This document shows, piece by piece, positions 11,661 to 19,562 of a stretch of 64,000 nucleotides of DNA (position 1 is its first letter; each line of letters starts with the position of its first letter). This stretch comes from Rhodococcus sp. (in: high G+C Gram-positive bacteria) (GTDB lineage Bacteria; Actinomycetota; Actinomycetes; Mycobacteriales; Mycobacteriaceae). A program made the translations under genes and the position numbers. The notes under the pieces were generated by a model. It did no database searches and was not told the origin of the DNA. It saw nothing but the letters and a program-made list of their open reading frames with translations. The DNA is taken from contig NZ_JAHFVG010000006.1 of the NCBI RefSeq assembly GCF_023264675.1, positions 117,344 to 181,343 of the forward strand, written 5' to 3'.

Positions 11661-12019
11661 CCACCCCGCGCAAGCGCGAACGCGTCGTACTGGCTTCTCG
11701 CCGAGGCGCACGAATCGTCAGGACGCGGGTGGAAGTGCAGGAGCAGACCGCCGTCGGCGACGCGATGGTGCGGGGCCTGGTGCGCGCGCAACTGCTGCTG
11801 TCGGTGCGGCTTGCGGTGCTGACGCTGGCGATTCTCTTCTCGATTCCGTTGGTGGCGTACCTGATTCCCGCCTTCGCCGACATGACGGTGGTGGGGGTGC
11901 GGTTGCCGTGGATCGTGCTCGGGATCCTGGTGTACCCGCTGCTCGGCGGAGTCGGCTGGATCTACATCCGGCAGGCCGAGCGGATCGAGCAGCAGTTCGT
12001 CGAGTTGGTCGACGACTGA
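11657..12019 (+). CDS. Small two-TM membrane protein of the symporter operon
   Basis: 120 aa: a basic N-terminus (~50 aa), two hydrophobic segments (residues ~50-75 and ~83-105) and a short acidic tail. The layout resembles the DUF485 proteins that accompany ActP-type acetate symporters, though the sequence is not a clear match. The ATG overlaps the response regulator stop in ATGA, and the first symporter follows after 51 nt. I infer it is an accessory subunit of that symporter; no function is known. Confidence 0.75.
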   Translation: MTTPRKRERVVLASRRGARIVRTRVEVQEQTAVGDAMVRGLVRAQLLLSVRLAVLTLAILFSIPLVAYLIPAFADMTVVGVRLPWIVLGILVYPLLGGVGWIYIRQAERIEQQFVELVDD

Positions 12020-12070
12020 CGTGATGTCCGCCGACAGCATCGCACTGCCAGATCGAGGAGCCCACCCGAG

Positions 12071-13813
12071 GTGAACGGTCAGTCCATACCCGTGGTGACG
12101 GTCGTCGCGCTGTTGTTGGCAGCTACGGCGACCGTCGCCATCGGTATCTACGGAGTCCGCCTCGCCCGTACCACCTCCGATTTCCTCGTGGCGTCGCGCA
12201 GTGTCGGGCCGCGATGGAACGCCGCCGCCATCTCCGGTGAGTATCTCTCGGCTGCATCGTTTCTCGGTGTCGCCGGGCTGATCGCGAAATACGGCGCCGA
12301 CGCCCTGTGGTATCCGATCGGGTTCACCGCCGGGTATCTGGGCCTACTCTTGTTCGTCGCCGCGCCGTTGCGGCGAAGCGGCGCCTACACGGTGCCGGAC
12401 TTCGCGGAGTTCCGTCTCGGCTCGCAGCGACTTCGGACACTCGCGATGCTGATCGTCGTCGTGATCTGTGCGCTGTACCTGGTTCCTCAGTTCCAGGGTG
12501 CAGGCCTGACACTGAACATCCTTCTCGGAGTGCCGGGTTGGGTCGGTGCAGCGGTCGTCGGGCTGATCGTCATCGCCAACGTCGTGGGCGGCGGAATGCG
12601 CTCGATCACGTTCGTCCAGGCATTCCAGTACTGGCTCAAGTTGACGGCCGTCGCCGTCCCGGCACTGGTGTTGGCTCTGCACTTCTTCGCCGACGACCGC
12701 GCAGTCGGAAGCCCGGCGCCTCCGACCGTCGATCGATCGACGACCGTCGACATCAGCACCGACGTTCTCGTGCAGGTCGATTCGCGCATCGAGGTGACCG
12801 TTCGCGGAACCGTCGACGGTGCCGGGGTCGACGGACGCATCACCCTCGGGTCGGGCACGCACGAACTCGGCGAGGGCACATCGCTGATTCTCGACGCCGG
12901 ATCCGCCGTGCCGGTTGTCGCGGGGGCGCCGACGACAGATGCCGAATGGGCCGAACCGGGGTGGGGCCTGGGCGGAATGCATCCTCTCTACCAGGTGTAT
13001 TCGCTGATACTCGCGACCTTCCTCGGCACTCTCGGTCTGCCACACGTACTGGTGCGCTTCTACACCAATCCCGACGGGCGAGCCGCCCGCGTGACCTCGC
13101 TTGCCGTGCTGGGGCTTCTCGGCGTCTTCTATCTGTTCCCCACACTCCTCGGGGTGTTCGCGAGGTTGTACGTTCCGCAACTGCTGATCACCGGGGCTTC
13201 CGACGCTGCGGTTCTACTGCTTCCCGGTTCGGTGTTGTCGGGGGTGCCCGGCCAACTCCTGGCAGCACTCGTCGCAGCCGGGGCGATCGCGGCGTTCCTG
13301 TCCACGTCCTCGGGGCTGTTGGTGAGCATCGCCGGCGTGTTGAGTACCGATGTGCTCGCGGGGAGGGTCAGGGACTTTCGGGTCGCGGCGATCCTGGCGG
13401 GCGCAGTGCCCTTGGCCTTGTCGCTCGGGTTGGTCTCCCTCGACCTCTCGCGCACTGTGGGATTGGTGTTCGCGGTGGCGGCGTCGACGCTGTGCCCGCT
13501 CCTGGTCCTCGGAATCTGGTGGCGAGGGCTCACCCCTGCAGGAGCCGCCGCCGGGCTGATCGGCGGCGGAACGGTCTCGCTCGTGGCAGCGTCGCTGTCG
13601 GTGTTCGGCGTGCCCGAATCGTGGCTACACGGGTGGCCGTCGGCGATTCTCGGATATCCGGCGGCGGTCAGCGTGCCCCTCGCGTTCGCGCTGATGTTCG
13701 CGGTGAGCAAAGCAACGCGCGCGTCGATTCCGGCGGACGTCGGAAGCATCTTCACCAGGCTGCACGCACCCGAACGGCTCGGCGTCGGCCGCGACCGAGA
13801 GCAGGGTCTTTAG
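12071..13813 (+). CDS. Sodium:solute symporter (acetate/carboxylate type), first copy
   Basis: 580 aa, SSS family. The early signature SGEYLSAASFLGVAGLIAKYG is that of ActP/MctP-type monocarboxylate transporters, followed by about 13 hydrophobic segments and GLPHVLVRFYTNPD in the middle. Unlike the second copy it has a ~95-residue hydrophilic insertion (about 215-310, rich in Thr/Val/Asp/Gly) between two membrane segments, probably a small beta-rich domain outside the membrane. GTG start with GAGGAG upstream. It is encoded directly behind the LytS-LytTR genes, so regulation by that pair is likely but inferred. Confidence 0.9.
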   Translation: MNGQSIPVVTVVALLLAATATVAIGIYGVRLARTTSDFLVASRSVGPRWNAAAISGEYLSAASFLGVAGLIAKYGADALWYPIGFTAGYLGLLLFVAAPLRRSGAYTVPDFAEFRLGSQRLRTLAMLIVVVICALYLVPQFQGAGLTLNILLGVPGWVGAAVVGLIVIANVVGGGMRSITFVQAFQYWLKLTAVAVPALVLALHFFADDRAVGSPAPPTVDRSTTVDISTDVLVQVDSRIEVTVRGTVDGAGVDGRITLGSGTHELGEGTSLILDAGSAVPVVAGAPTTDAEWAEPGWGLGGMHPLYQVYSLILATFLGTLGLPHVLVRFYTNPDGRAARVTSLAVLGLLGVFYLFPTLLGVFARLYVPQLLITGASDAAVLLLPGSVLSGVPGQLLAALVAAGAIAAFLSTSSGLLVSIAGVLSTDVLAGRVRDFRVAAILAGAVPLALSLGLVSLDLSRTVGLVFAVAASTLCPLLVLGIWWRGLTPAGAAAGLIGGGTVSLVAASLSVFGVPESWLHGWPSAILGYPAAVSVPLAFALMFAVSKATRASIPADVGSIFTRLHAPERLGVGRDREQGL

Positions 13814-13971
13814 CGCCCGTTCAACGTCGTCAGACGACCGTTCGGCGCACACTCCGACAGTTGGGCGTGTGATCGGCGCCACCTTCTATCTCTGTGACCG
13901 TGATCTCATTAACGTCTCACCTCAGTTCTGCATCACATCCCGTGAAGCGAAAACGAGGGAGCACATCGATC

Positions 13972-14322
13972 GTGAGCACACCGGACACGTCCCCACCGCC
14001 GGACGAGCAGGCGTTCATCGACATGCAGGCCAGTCCCGAATTCCAGGAGCTGCGACGACGGTTGCGCAGCTTCGTGTTTCCGATGACAGCGTTCTTCCTG
14101 ATCTGGTACATCCTCTACGTGCTGCTGAGCACATACGCGCACGACTTCATGTCGACCCCGGTGTGGGGCAACATCAACGTCGGCCTGCTGCTCGGACTCG
14201 GACAGTTCGTCACCACCTTCGCCATCACCGGCATCTACGTCCGATTCGCCAACCGTGAGCTCGACCCACGCGCCGCAGCCCTGCGCGCCGAGATGGAATC
14301 TTCCCAGGAGGCGAAGCGCTGA
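13972..14322 (+). CDS. DUF485 membrane protein
   Basis: About 116 aa with two membrane segments (FVFPMTAFFLIWYILYVLLS and VGLLLGLGQFVTTFAITGIY), the standard DUF485 arrangement found next to acetate symporters (YjcH-like). The preceding acidic stretch PDEQAFIDMQASPEFQELRRR is also typical. GTG 13972 is chosen because a GAGGGA sequence precedes it and the family begins shortly before this acidic stretch; an upstream in-frame extension is possible. Its stop overlaps the next symporter start (TGATG), so both are co-translated. Confidence 0.88.
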   Translation: MSTPDTSPPPDEQAFIDMQASPEFQELRRRLRSFVFPMTAFFLIWYILYVLLSTYAHDFMSTPVWGNINVGLLLGLGQFVTTFAITGIYVRFANRELDPRAAALRAEMESSQEAKR

Positions 14323-15974
14323 TGTTCGATCACTCTGCAAGCACTCTTGCCTACCTCGCGGCGGGCACGACGGTGGGTGAACCTCTCGTCAACATCTCGA
14401 TCTTCGCGGCATTCGTCATCGTGACGATGGTCGTCGTCATCAGGGCGTCGAAGAAGAACGCGACGGCATCCGAGTTCTTCACCGCGGGCGGCGGATTCTC
14501 CGGACCGCAGAACGGCATCGCCATCGCAGGCGACTACCTTTCGGCCGCAAGCTTTCTCGGCATCGCGGGCGCCATTGCCGTCTACGGTTACGACGGCTTC
14601 CTGTACTCCATCGGCTTCCTCGTCGCCTGGCTGGTCGCACTGCTGCTGGTTGCCGAATTGCTCAGAAACACCGGCAAATTCACCATGGCCGACGTACTGA
14701 GCTTCCGGCTCAAGCAGGGCCCAGTTCGTACCGCGGCAGCACTGTCGACCCTGACGGTCTCGTTGTTCTACCTCCTCGCGCAGATGGCGGGCGCAGGCGG
14801 ACTCGTCGCGCTGCTCCTCGACATCTCCGACCGCACCGGACAATCCATCGTGATCGCGGTCGTCGGCGTCCTGATGATCGTCTACGTCCTCGTCGGCGGC
14901 ATGAAGGGAACCACCTGGGTACAGATCATCAAGGCAGTTCTGCTCATCGCCGGTGCGGCATTCATGACGGTGCTGGTGTTGGCGAAGTTCGGCCTGAACT
15001 TCTCCGAGCTGCTCGGAAGCGCCCAGACGATGGTCTCCGGCTCCGCCGACGAGGCCGTGGCAGCGCGCGACATGCTCGAACCGGGCGCGCAGTACGGAGG
15101 CAGTGCAACCTCGAAGCTCAACTTCCTCTCCCTCGGCATCGCCCTCGTGCTCGGAACCGCCGGATTGCCGCACGTTCTGATGCGTTTCTACACGGTTCCG
15201 ACGGCCAAGGAAGCGCGCCGAAGCGTGGTCTGGGCGATCGCACTCATCGGAGCGTTCTACCTGTTCACCCTGGTGCTCGGCTACGGAGCCGCGGCCATCG
15301 TCGGACCCGACCGAATCCTCGCCTCGGCAGGCGGGCAGAACTCCGCGGCACCGCTTCTCGCCTTCGAACTCGGCGGCGTCATCCTGCTCGGTGTCATCTC
15401 GGCGGTCGCGTTCGCGACCATTCTCGCCGTCGTCGCCGGGTTGACCATCACCGCATCGGCGTCGTTCGCTCACGACATCTATGCCAGCGTCATCAAGAAG
15501 GGCAAGGTCGACGAGGTCAAGCAGGTCAAGGTCTCGCGGATCACCGCCGTTGTCATCGGCGCACTCGCCATCGGTCTCGGCATCCTGGCGAACGGGCAGA
15601 ACATCGCCTTCCTCGTCGCGCTTGCCTTCGCCGTTGCGGCCGCTGCCAACCTGCCGACCATCCTCTACTCGCTGTTCTGGCGTCGCTTCAACACCACGGG
15701 CGCACTGTTCAGCATGTACGGCGGTCTGATCTCGACGATCGTGCTGATCATCTTCTCGCCGGCCGTCTCCGGGTCGAAGACCGCGATGATCCCCGGCTCG
15801 GACTTCGCGTGGTTCCCGCTGTCCAACCCCGGCATCGTCTCCATCCCGCTCGCGTTCATCCTCGGAATCGTCGGCACCTACGTGTCCAAGGATTCCGAGA
15901 GCAAGGCCAAGCAGGCCGAGATGGAGGTCCGCTCACTCACCGGCATCGGAGCCGAGAAGGCAACGTCGCACTGA
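14322..15974 (+). CDS. Cation/acetate symporter (ActP-like), second copy
   Basis: 550 aa, SSS family, about 13 membrane segments. The motifs SEFFTAGGGFSGPQNGIAIA, DYLSAASFLGIAGAI, GLPHVLMRFYTVP and ANLPTILYSLFWRRF closely follow ActP, the acetate/glycolate:sodium symporter of E. coli. The ATG shares a base with the DUF485 stop and has AGGAG upstream. It differs from the first copy in lacking the soluble insertion, so the two probably differ in substrate or regulation. It is the last gene of the run and is followed by a strong terminator hairpin. Confidence 0.93.
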   Translation: MFDHSASTLAYLAAGTTVGEPLVNISIFAAFVIVTMVVVIRASKKNATASEFFTAGGGFSGPQNGIAIAGDYLSAASFLGIAGAIAVYGYDGFLYSIGFLVAWLVALLLVAELLRNTGKFTMADVLSFRLKQGPVRTAAALSTLTVSLFYLLAQMAGAGGLVALLLDISDRTGQSIVIAVVGVLMIVYVLVGGMKGTTWVQIIKAVLLIAGAAFMTVLVLAKFGLNFSELLGSAQTMVSGSADEAVAARDMLEPGAQYGGSATSKLNFLSLGIALVLGTAGLPHVLMRFYTVPTAKEARRSVVWAIALIGAFYLFTLVLGYGAAAIVGPDRILASAGGQNSAAPLLAFELGGVILLGVISAVAFATILAVVAGLTITASASFAHDIYASVIKKGKVDEVKQVKVSRITAVVIGALAIGLGILANGQNIAFLVALAFAVAAAANLPTILYSLFWRRFNTTGALFSMYGGLISTIVLIIFSPAVSGSKTAMIPGSDFAWFPLSNPGIVSIPLAFILGIVGTYVSKDSESKAKQAEMEVRSLTGIGAEKATSH

Positions 15975-15988
15975 TCTCTCGCACTCGA

Positions 15989-16019
15989 AAAGCGGCCGGC
16001 CCGGTGGGTCGGCCGCTTT
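15989..16019 (+). terminator. Terminator of the symporter operon
   Basis: Arms 15989-15998 and 16010-16019 (AAAGCGGCCG/CGGCCGCTTT) pair perfectly over 10 bp and extend inward by three pairs; a short T-rich end follows. It lies 15 nt after the stop of the second symporter. Confidence 0.85.
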
Positions 16020-16054
16020 CGTGTGCGGTGGTGTCGCGGTGGGGCACCAGTGGC

Positions 16055-16112
16055 GCAGGTTTCAGCTGTCGGCGCATGTTGCAGTGTGCGCGGTCGACTG
16101 GAATGTGCGCGG
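16055..16112. repeat. 58-bp direct repeat, copy A
   Basis: Begins GCAGGTTTCAGCT and ends GTGCGCGG plus flank. It matches 17092-17149 in the same orientation at 52 of 58 positions by direct comparison. Copy A abuts the stop codon of the DUF559-type gene; copy B lies 80 bp beyond its 5' end. Together they bracket the gene. Confidence 0.85.
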
Positions 16113-17012
16113 TCAAGGCTGGCGCACCCGCAGGACTCGCGCAATTGTTCGCGGTGTGGGAAGTGCACTGGCGAGTTCGAATGCTCGCCGAAGTTTCTCC
16201 CGGAGGCGCTCCGGGTGTTCGAGGTCCGACCAAGTCCAGCGAACGACCACCCACCCGTGGGAGCGGAGCTGGTCCTCGCGGGCTTTTTCCGCCACAACCA
16301 CATCGCTGGAGGACTGGCCCGGCTGCAGATATTTCGTGTACTCGACCTTTCCGTCGAACTCCCCGACGACACCGCATTCTGCGAACAGGAAATCGACTCG
16401 CGCGATGAATCTGCCGTCGGCGCTGTACAGGTTGACCTGCAGTGCAGGTTTCGTGAAGCCGAGGGATTCGATCTGCACGCGGCTGCGAGATTCTCCCACG
16501 CTTTCGCTCGATTCCGTGCAGAAGGTCAGCGCACGTAGCGCCTTGACGATGCTCCGGCGACCGCTTCGATTCAGGGCCTTCGTGACTCCATCGACAGTGA
16601 CGAATCCCGTCGACAGTGCTGCGTCCCCTACACAGACAGCGGCCTCGAAGGGCAGTGTCTTGCACAGATCGGCGATCGTACGGTCCGGTGACGTCACTTT
16701 TATCCCATCTATTTCGACGACGTCGTCGGAACTCAACGGTGCAGGGTGGATGTGCCGGGTTCGAGACGTGCGACCTCCGCTCAGACGATCGACGGTGAAA
16801 TGCACCCGTTGCAGATTCGGGGACCACAGCGGCAGACCGTGAAGGAGCGCGGCCGATTCGTGACTGACGACTACCGCACTTCTGGCAGACGCAGAGTGGG
16901 CGCGAACCTTCAGGACATGACGCTCGGTGATGCTGAGCGAGCTGAGCTGCGCCGCCGGGACAAAGGCGATGTTGGACGGGTAAACGGCAAAGCGGTAGAT
17001 GTGGATAACCAA
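16113..17012 (-). CDS. DUF559-type (Vsr-like fold) protein, N-terminally short
   Basis: Up to 299 aa. The C-terminal third has the DUF559 nuclease-like pattern: SVGESRSR (171-178), ARVDFLF with Asp207, GEFDG (Glu218/Asp220) and the closing HGWVVVRWTW. The middle TSPDRTIADLCKTLPFEAAV is shared with AbiEi-like proteins. A paralogue at 52385-53338 has the same layout plus ~38 N-terminal residues (winged helix) that are missing here. The only upstream start is a TTG at 17012 inside a DnaA-box-like sequence, so the gene may be 5'-truncated. A role in DNA cleavage or host defence is possible but unproven. Confidence 0.7.
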   Translation of the reverse strand: MVIHIYRFAVYPSNIAFVPAAQLSSLSITERHVLKVRAHSASARSAVVVSHESAALLHGLPLWSPNLQRVHFTVDRLSGGRTSRTRHIHPAPLSSDDVVEIDGIKVTSPDRTIADLCKTLPFEAAVCVGDAALSTGFVTVDGVTKALNRSGRRSIVKALRALTFCTESSESVGESRSRVQIESLGFTKPALQVNLYSADGRFIARVDFLFAECGVVGEFDGKVEYTKYLQPGQSSSDVVVAEKAREDQLRSHGWVVVRWTWSDLEHPERLREKLRRAFELASALPTPRTIARVLRVRQP

Positions 17013-17023
17013 CCTGTGGATAG
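17000..17023. promoter_or_regulatory. Two DnaA-box-like 9-mers
   Basis: TGTGGATAA (17000-17008, the exact complement of the consensus DnaA box TTATCCACA) and TGTGGATAG (17015-17023, one mismatch) lie 15 bp apart at the 5' end of the DUF559-type gene, inside the repeat-bracketed segment. They could bind DnaA or be a conserved upstream motif of this gene family. Two boxes alone do not make an origin. Confidence 0.5.
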
Positions 17024-17091
17024 CCGGAATTCGTGTACAGTGCGCAAGTTTCCGCGGGGGTGTTCTAGGCGATCGGACGACGTTGATCCGC

Positions 17092-17149
17092 GCAGGTTTC
17101 AGCTATTGGCGCATGTTGAAGTGTGCGCGGTTGACGGGAAGGTGCGCGG
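17092..17149. repeat. 58-bp direct repeat, copy B
   Basis: Partner of 16055-16112 (52 of 58 identical, same orientation). It sits in the 249-bp gap between the DUF559-type gene and the SRPBCC gene. No coding potential was seen in the rest of this gap. Confidence 0.85.
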
Positions 17150-17261
17150 AAAGGGGCGGCTGCGCATGAACCGCCCGAGCTGGGAGATATCACAGACGTC
17201 GGTGCCGCGATGAGTCCCACCTCACACGGGAGCCTTGACTCGTGTGGTTACGATCCCTTGC

Positions 17262-17696
17262 GTGGCCAAGCTGAAGGTAACCGTCAACGTCCCCCTCGAC
17301 CCGGCAGAGGCGTGGGCACACGCGTCCGACCTCGCCGACTACGAAAAATGGTTGTCGATCCACGAAGGTTGGCGCTCCGACCTGCCCGAACAGCTTGCCG
17401 TCGGCACCACTCTCGAATCGGTGGCGACTGTGAAGGGGATGCGTAACCGCGTCAAGTGGACCATCGAGAGCTACGAACCGCCGAAGAAGCTCCGGCTGGA
17501 CGGCAAAGGAAAGGGCGGCGTCAAGATCGGTCTGATTCTGACCGTTGCCGAGGGTAAGAAGGGCGGTTCGGACCTGACACTCGACATCGAGCTCGGCGGC
17601 GCGCCGCTGTTCGGGCCGATCGGTTCCGGCGTCGCCCGAGCGCTCAAGGGGGATATCGAGAAGTCGATGAAGACATTCGAATCCTTGTACGCGTAA
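17262..17696 (+). CDS. SRPBCC-fold protein, Rv0910 toxin family
   Basis: 144 aa, polyketide cyclase/START-like fold. It begins MAKLKVTVNVPLDPAEAWAH with a GTG start at 17262, and carries KGMRNRVKWTIESYEPP and LGGAPLFGPIGSGVARALK. Length and these blocks match, from memory, M. tuberculosis Rv0910, assigned as the toxin partner of Rv0909. No antitoxin gene is adjacent; the Rv0909-like gene lies 11 kb upstream, next to ctpE. It may therefore be an orphan, act in trans, or have a lipid-binding role instead. The nearest upstream feature is direct-repeat copy B. Confidence 0.8.
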   Translation: MAKLKVTVNVPLDPAEAWAHASDLADYEKWLSIHEGWRSDLPEQLAVGTTLESVATVKGMRNRVKWTIESYEPPKKLRLDGKGKGGVKIGLILTVAEGKKGGSDLTLDIELGGAPLFGPIGSGVARALKGDIEKSMKTFESLYA

Positions 17697-17814
17697 TCGC
17701 GCTCGACCCCAGCTACGCACTTCGCTGGATGCGGTCGCGTTACGATCTTGCGCAACCGCACAGCGGGAGTCTGGTTCATTCGAGGCCTCTCGCTCACTAC
17801 GGAGAGGTTCAGCA

Positions 17815-19464
17815 ATGCCCGGCAGACACAGTGCGCCTGGAAAGCACAGCGCGTCGAACACGGCGTCGACTTCGTCAGGGTTGGTGAAATACGGCGTCAT
17901 CGCCGTCGTTCTGCTCGTCGTCGTCGCAGGCGGTGTGGTGCTCGCGCAGAAGGCGTTCGGTTCGGGCTGCTCGGATCCGACCACCTACACCGTTGCAGCC
18001 GATCCGGCGATCGCCGATGTGGTGAAGCAGGTCGTGAGCGACACGTCCGCCGAGGACCTCGGATGCGCGAACCTCGAGGTCACCGCCGTGGATTCGGGCG
18101 CCGCGTCGTCGGCGGTGTCCATGGGCTCCGACGTCCCGTCCCTGTGGATCCCCGACTCCGCGCTCTGGGTGGGCAAGACGGTGCGCGCGACGGGTTCGCT
18201 CGTGGATCTGGCGAGCCAGTCAGTCGCCAGCTCGCCTGCCGTCATCGCCGCGCGTAAGGACGAGGTGCCGTTCTTCGACTCCTGGCTCACGGCATTACAG
18301 CTCAAGGGCCTGCGAATCGGAAATCCGTTGTCCAACACAATCTCCGACGCTGCGATACTCGGAGCTCTCGCCGAAGCCGGCACCGACGCCGATGCGGTCG
18401 ACTCCGTGTCGGCGGCCTTGGTTCCCATCGCTCAGGCTCAGGCCGCGACGCGCGGCGAGGCCGATCCGGTGGTTCGTCTCGACGAGATGTCAGCCGACGG
18501 CGGGGTTTCGGTGGTCTCGGAGCAGACACTCGTCGACTACCAGAAATCCGGATCCGCGGAACTCAGCCCGACGGCTCCGCCCACCGGTAGTTTCTTCCTG
18601 AACTTTCCGCTTGCCGTCACCGAACCCGCAGGAGATCGGCACGAGAACGCGAAGAGCGTCGGCCTGGCACTCTCCGATGCTCTCGCCTCGGAATCCGGGC
18701 TCGCTGCTCTCTCTGACGCAGGCTTCCGCGCTCCTGACTACACCCCGCTGAGCGATGGCCGAGGCATCGGCAACATCACTCCGCTGACCATTGCCGATCA
18801 GCAGACTGCCGAGACCACGCTGCGTCGCTATCAGGTGCTGGCGTTGCCGTCGAGGGCGTTGGTGATGGAAGACGTATCAGGCTCGATGGGCTACAGCGCA
18901 GGCGCGGACAGTCGGATCGGTCTGACGGTTCAAGCGAGCAACACGGGCAACAGGTTGTTCCCCGACAACGCTGCGATGGGTCTGTGGGCGTTCTCCATCG
19001 GACTCGGCGGCGGAAGCCAGGACTACCGGGAACTCGTACCCATTCGCAGGCTCGACGAGGATGTCGACGGGACTTCGCAACGAAACCTTCTCGTGCAACA
19101 GACCGGAACACTTCCGGGTCTCGTCGGCGGCGGTACCGGCCTGTACGACACGACTCTCGCGGCGTTCCGGAAGGTCAAAGAGGGCTACGACCCCGACTAC
19201 ATCAACAGCGTCATCATCCTGACCGACGGCTCCAACGAGGATCCGGGCAGCATCTCGCTCGACGAGTTGCTGGGAACCCTGCGGTCCGAGCAGGACCCGT
19301 CGAAGCCCGTCATCATCGTGACGATCGGCATAACCGAGGACGCCGACGCGGGCGTCCTACAGCAAATCTCGGCGGCAACCGGCGGAACAAGCTTTCTGGC
19401 CAGAAATCCTGCCGAAATTCCCAACGTTTTTGTGAATGCTCTCAAGAGCCGCGCGGGGCGCTGA
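17815..19464 (+). CDS. Membrane-anchored substrate-binding/VWA protein, copy 1
   Basis: 549 aa. A basic N-terminus, then one membrane anchor (residues ~24-45, YGVIAVVLLVVVAGGVVLA), a periplasmic-binding-protein-like region (~50-330, with YTVAADPAIADVV and the repeated PTGSFFLNFPLAV) and a C-terminal von Willebrand A domain from ~340. The MIDAS metal site is complete: DVSGSMG from Asp353, the Thr in GGGTGLYDTTLAA and TDGSNED. The ligand is unknown; the anchor implies an extracytoplasmic location. A paralogue of identical length follows after 98 nt, so the pair is a tandem duplication, possibly forming a heterodimer. Confidence 0.88.
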   Translation: MPGRHSAPGKHSASNTASTSSGLVKYGVIAVVLLVVVAGGVVLAQKAFGSGCSDPTTYTVAADPAIADVVKQVVSDTSAEDLGCANLEVTAVDSGAASSAVSMGSDVPSLWIPDSALWVGKTVRATGSLVDLASQSVASSPAVIAARKDEVPFFDSWLTALQLKGLRIGNPLSNTISDAAILGALAEAGTDADAVDSVSAALVPIAQAQAATRGEADPVVRLDEMSADGGVSVVSEQTLVDYQKSGSAELSPTAPPTGSFFLNFPLAVTEPAGDRHENAKSVGLALSDALASESGLAALSDAGFRAPDYTPLSDGRGIGNITPLTIADQQTAETTLRRYQVLALPSRALVMEDVSGSMGYSAGADSRIGLTVQASNTGNRLFPDNAAMGLWAFSIGLGGGSQDYRELVPIRRLDEDVDGTSQRNLLVQQTGTLPGLVGGGTGLYDTTLAAFRKVKEGYDPDYINSVIILTDGSNEDPGSISLDELLGTLRSEQDPSKPVIIVTIGITEDADAGVLQQISAATGGTSFLARNPAEIPNVFVNALKSRAGR

Positions 19465-19562
19465 TCTACCCGCTACTTTTGGTATTGCCGTTTGCTCGGA
19501 GCAATTTCTCGTGCATGATGCTTGCTTGCATCGAAAATTGACCGGTTGGGGGAGTTCGAAAC

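Noticed and set aside
17000..17023. Replication origin
   Set aside because: Only two DnaA-like boxes, no AT-rich unwinding element and no dnaA, dnaN or rep gene in the window.
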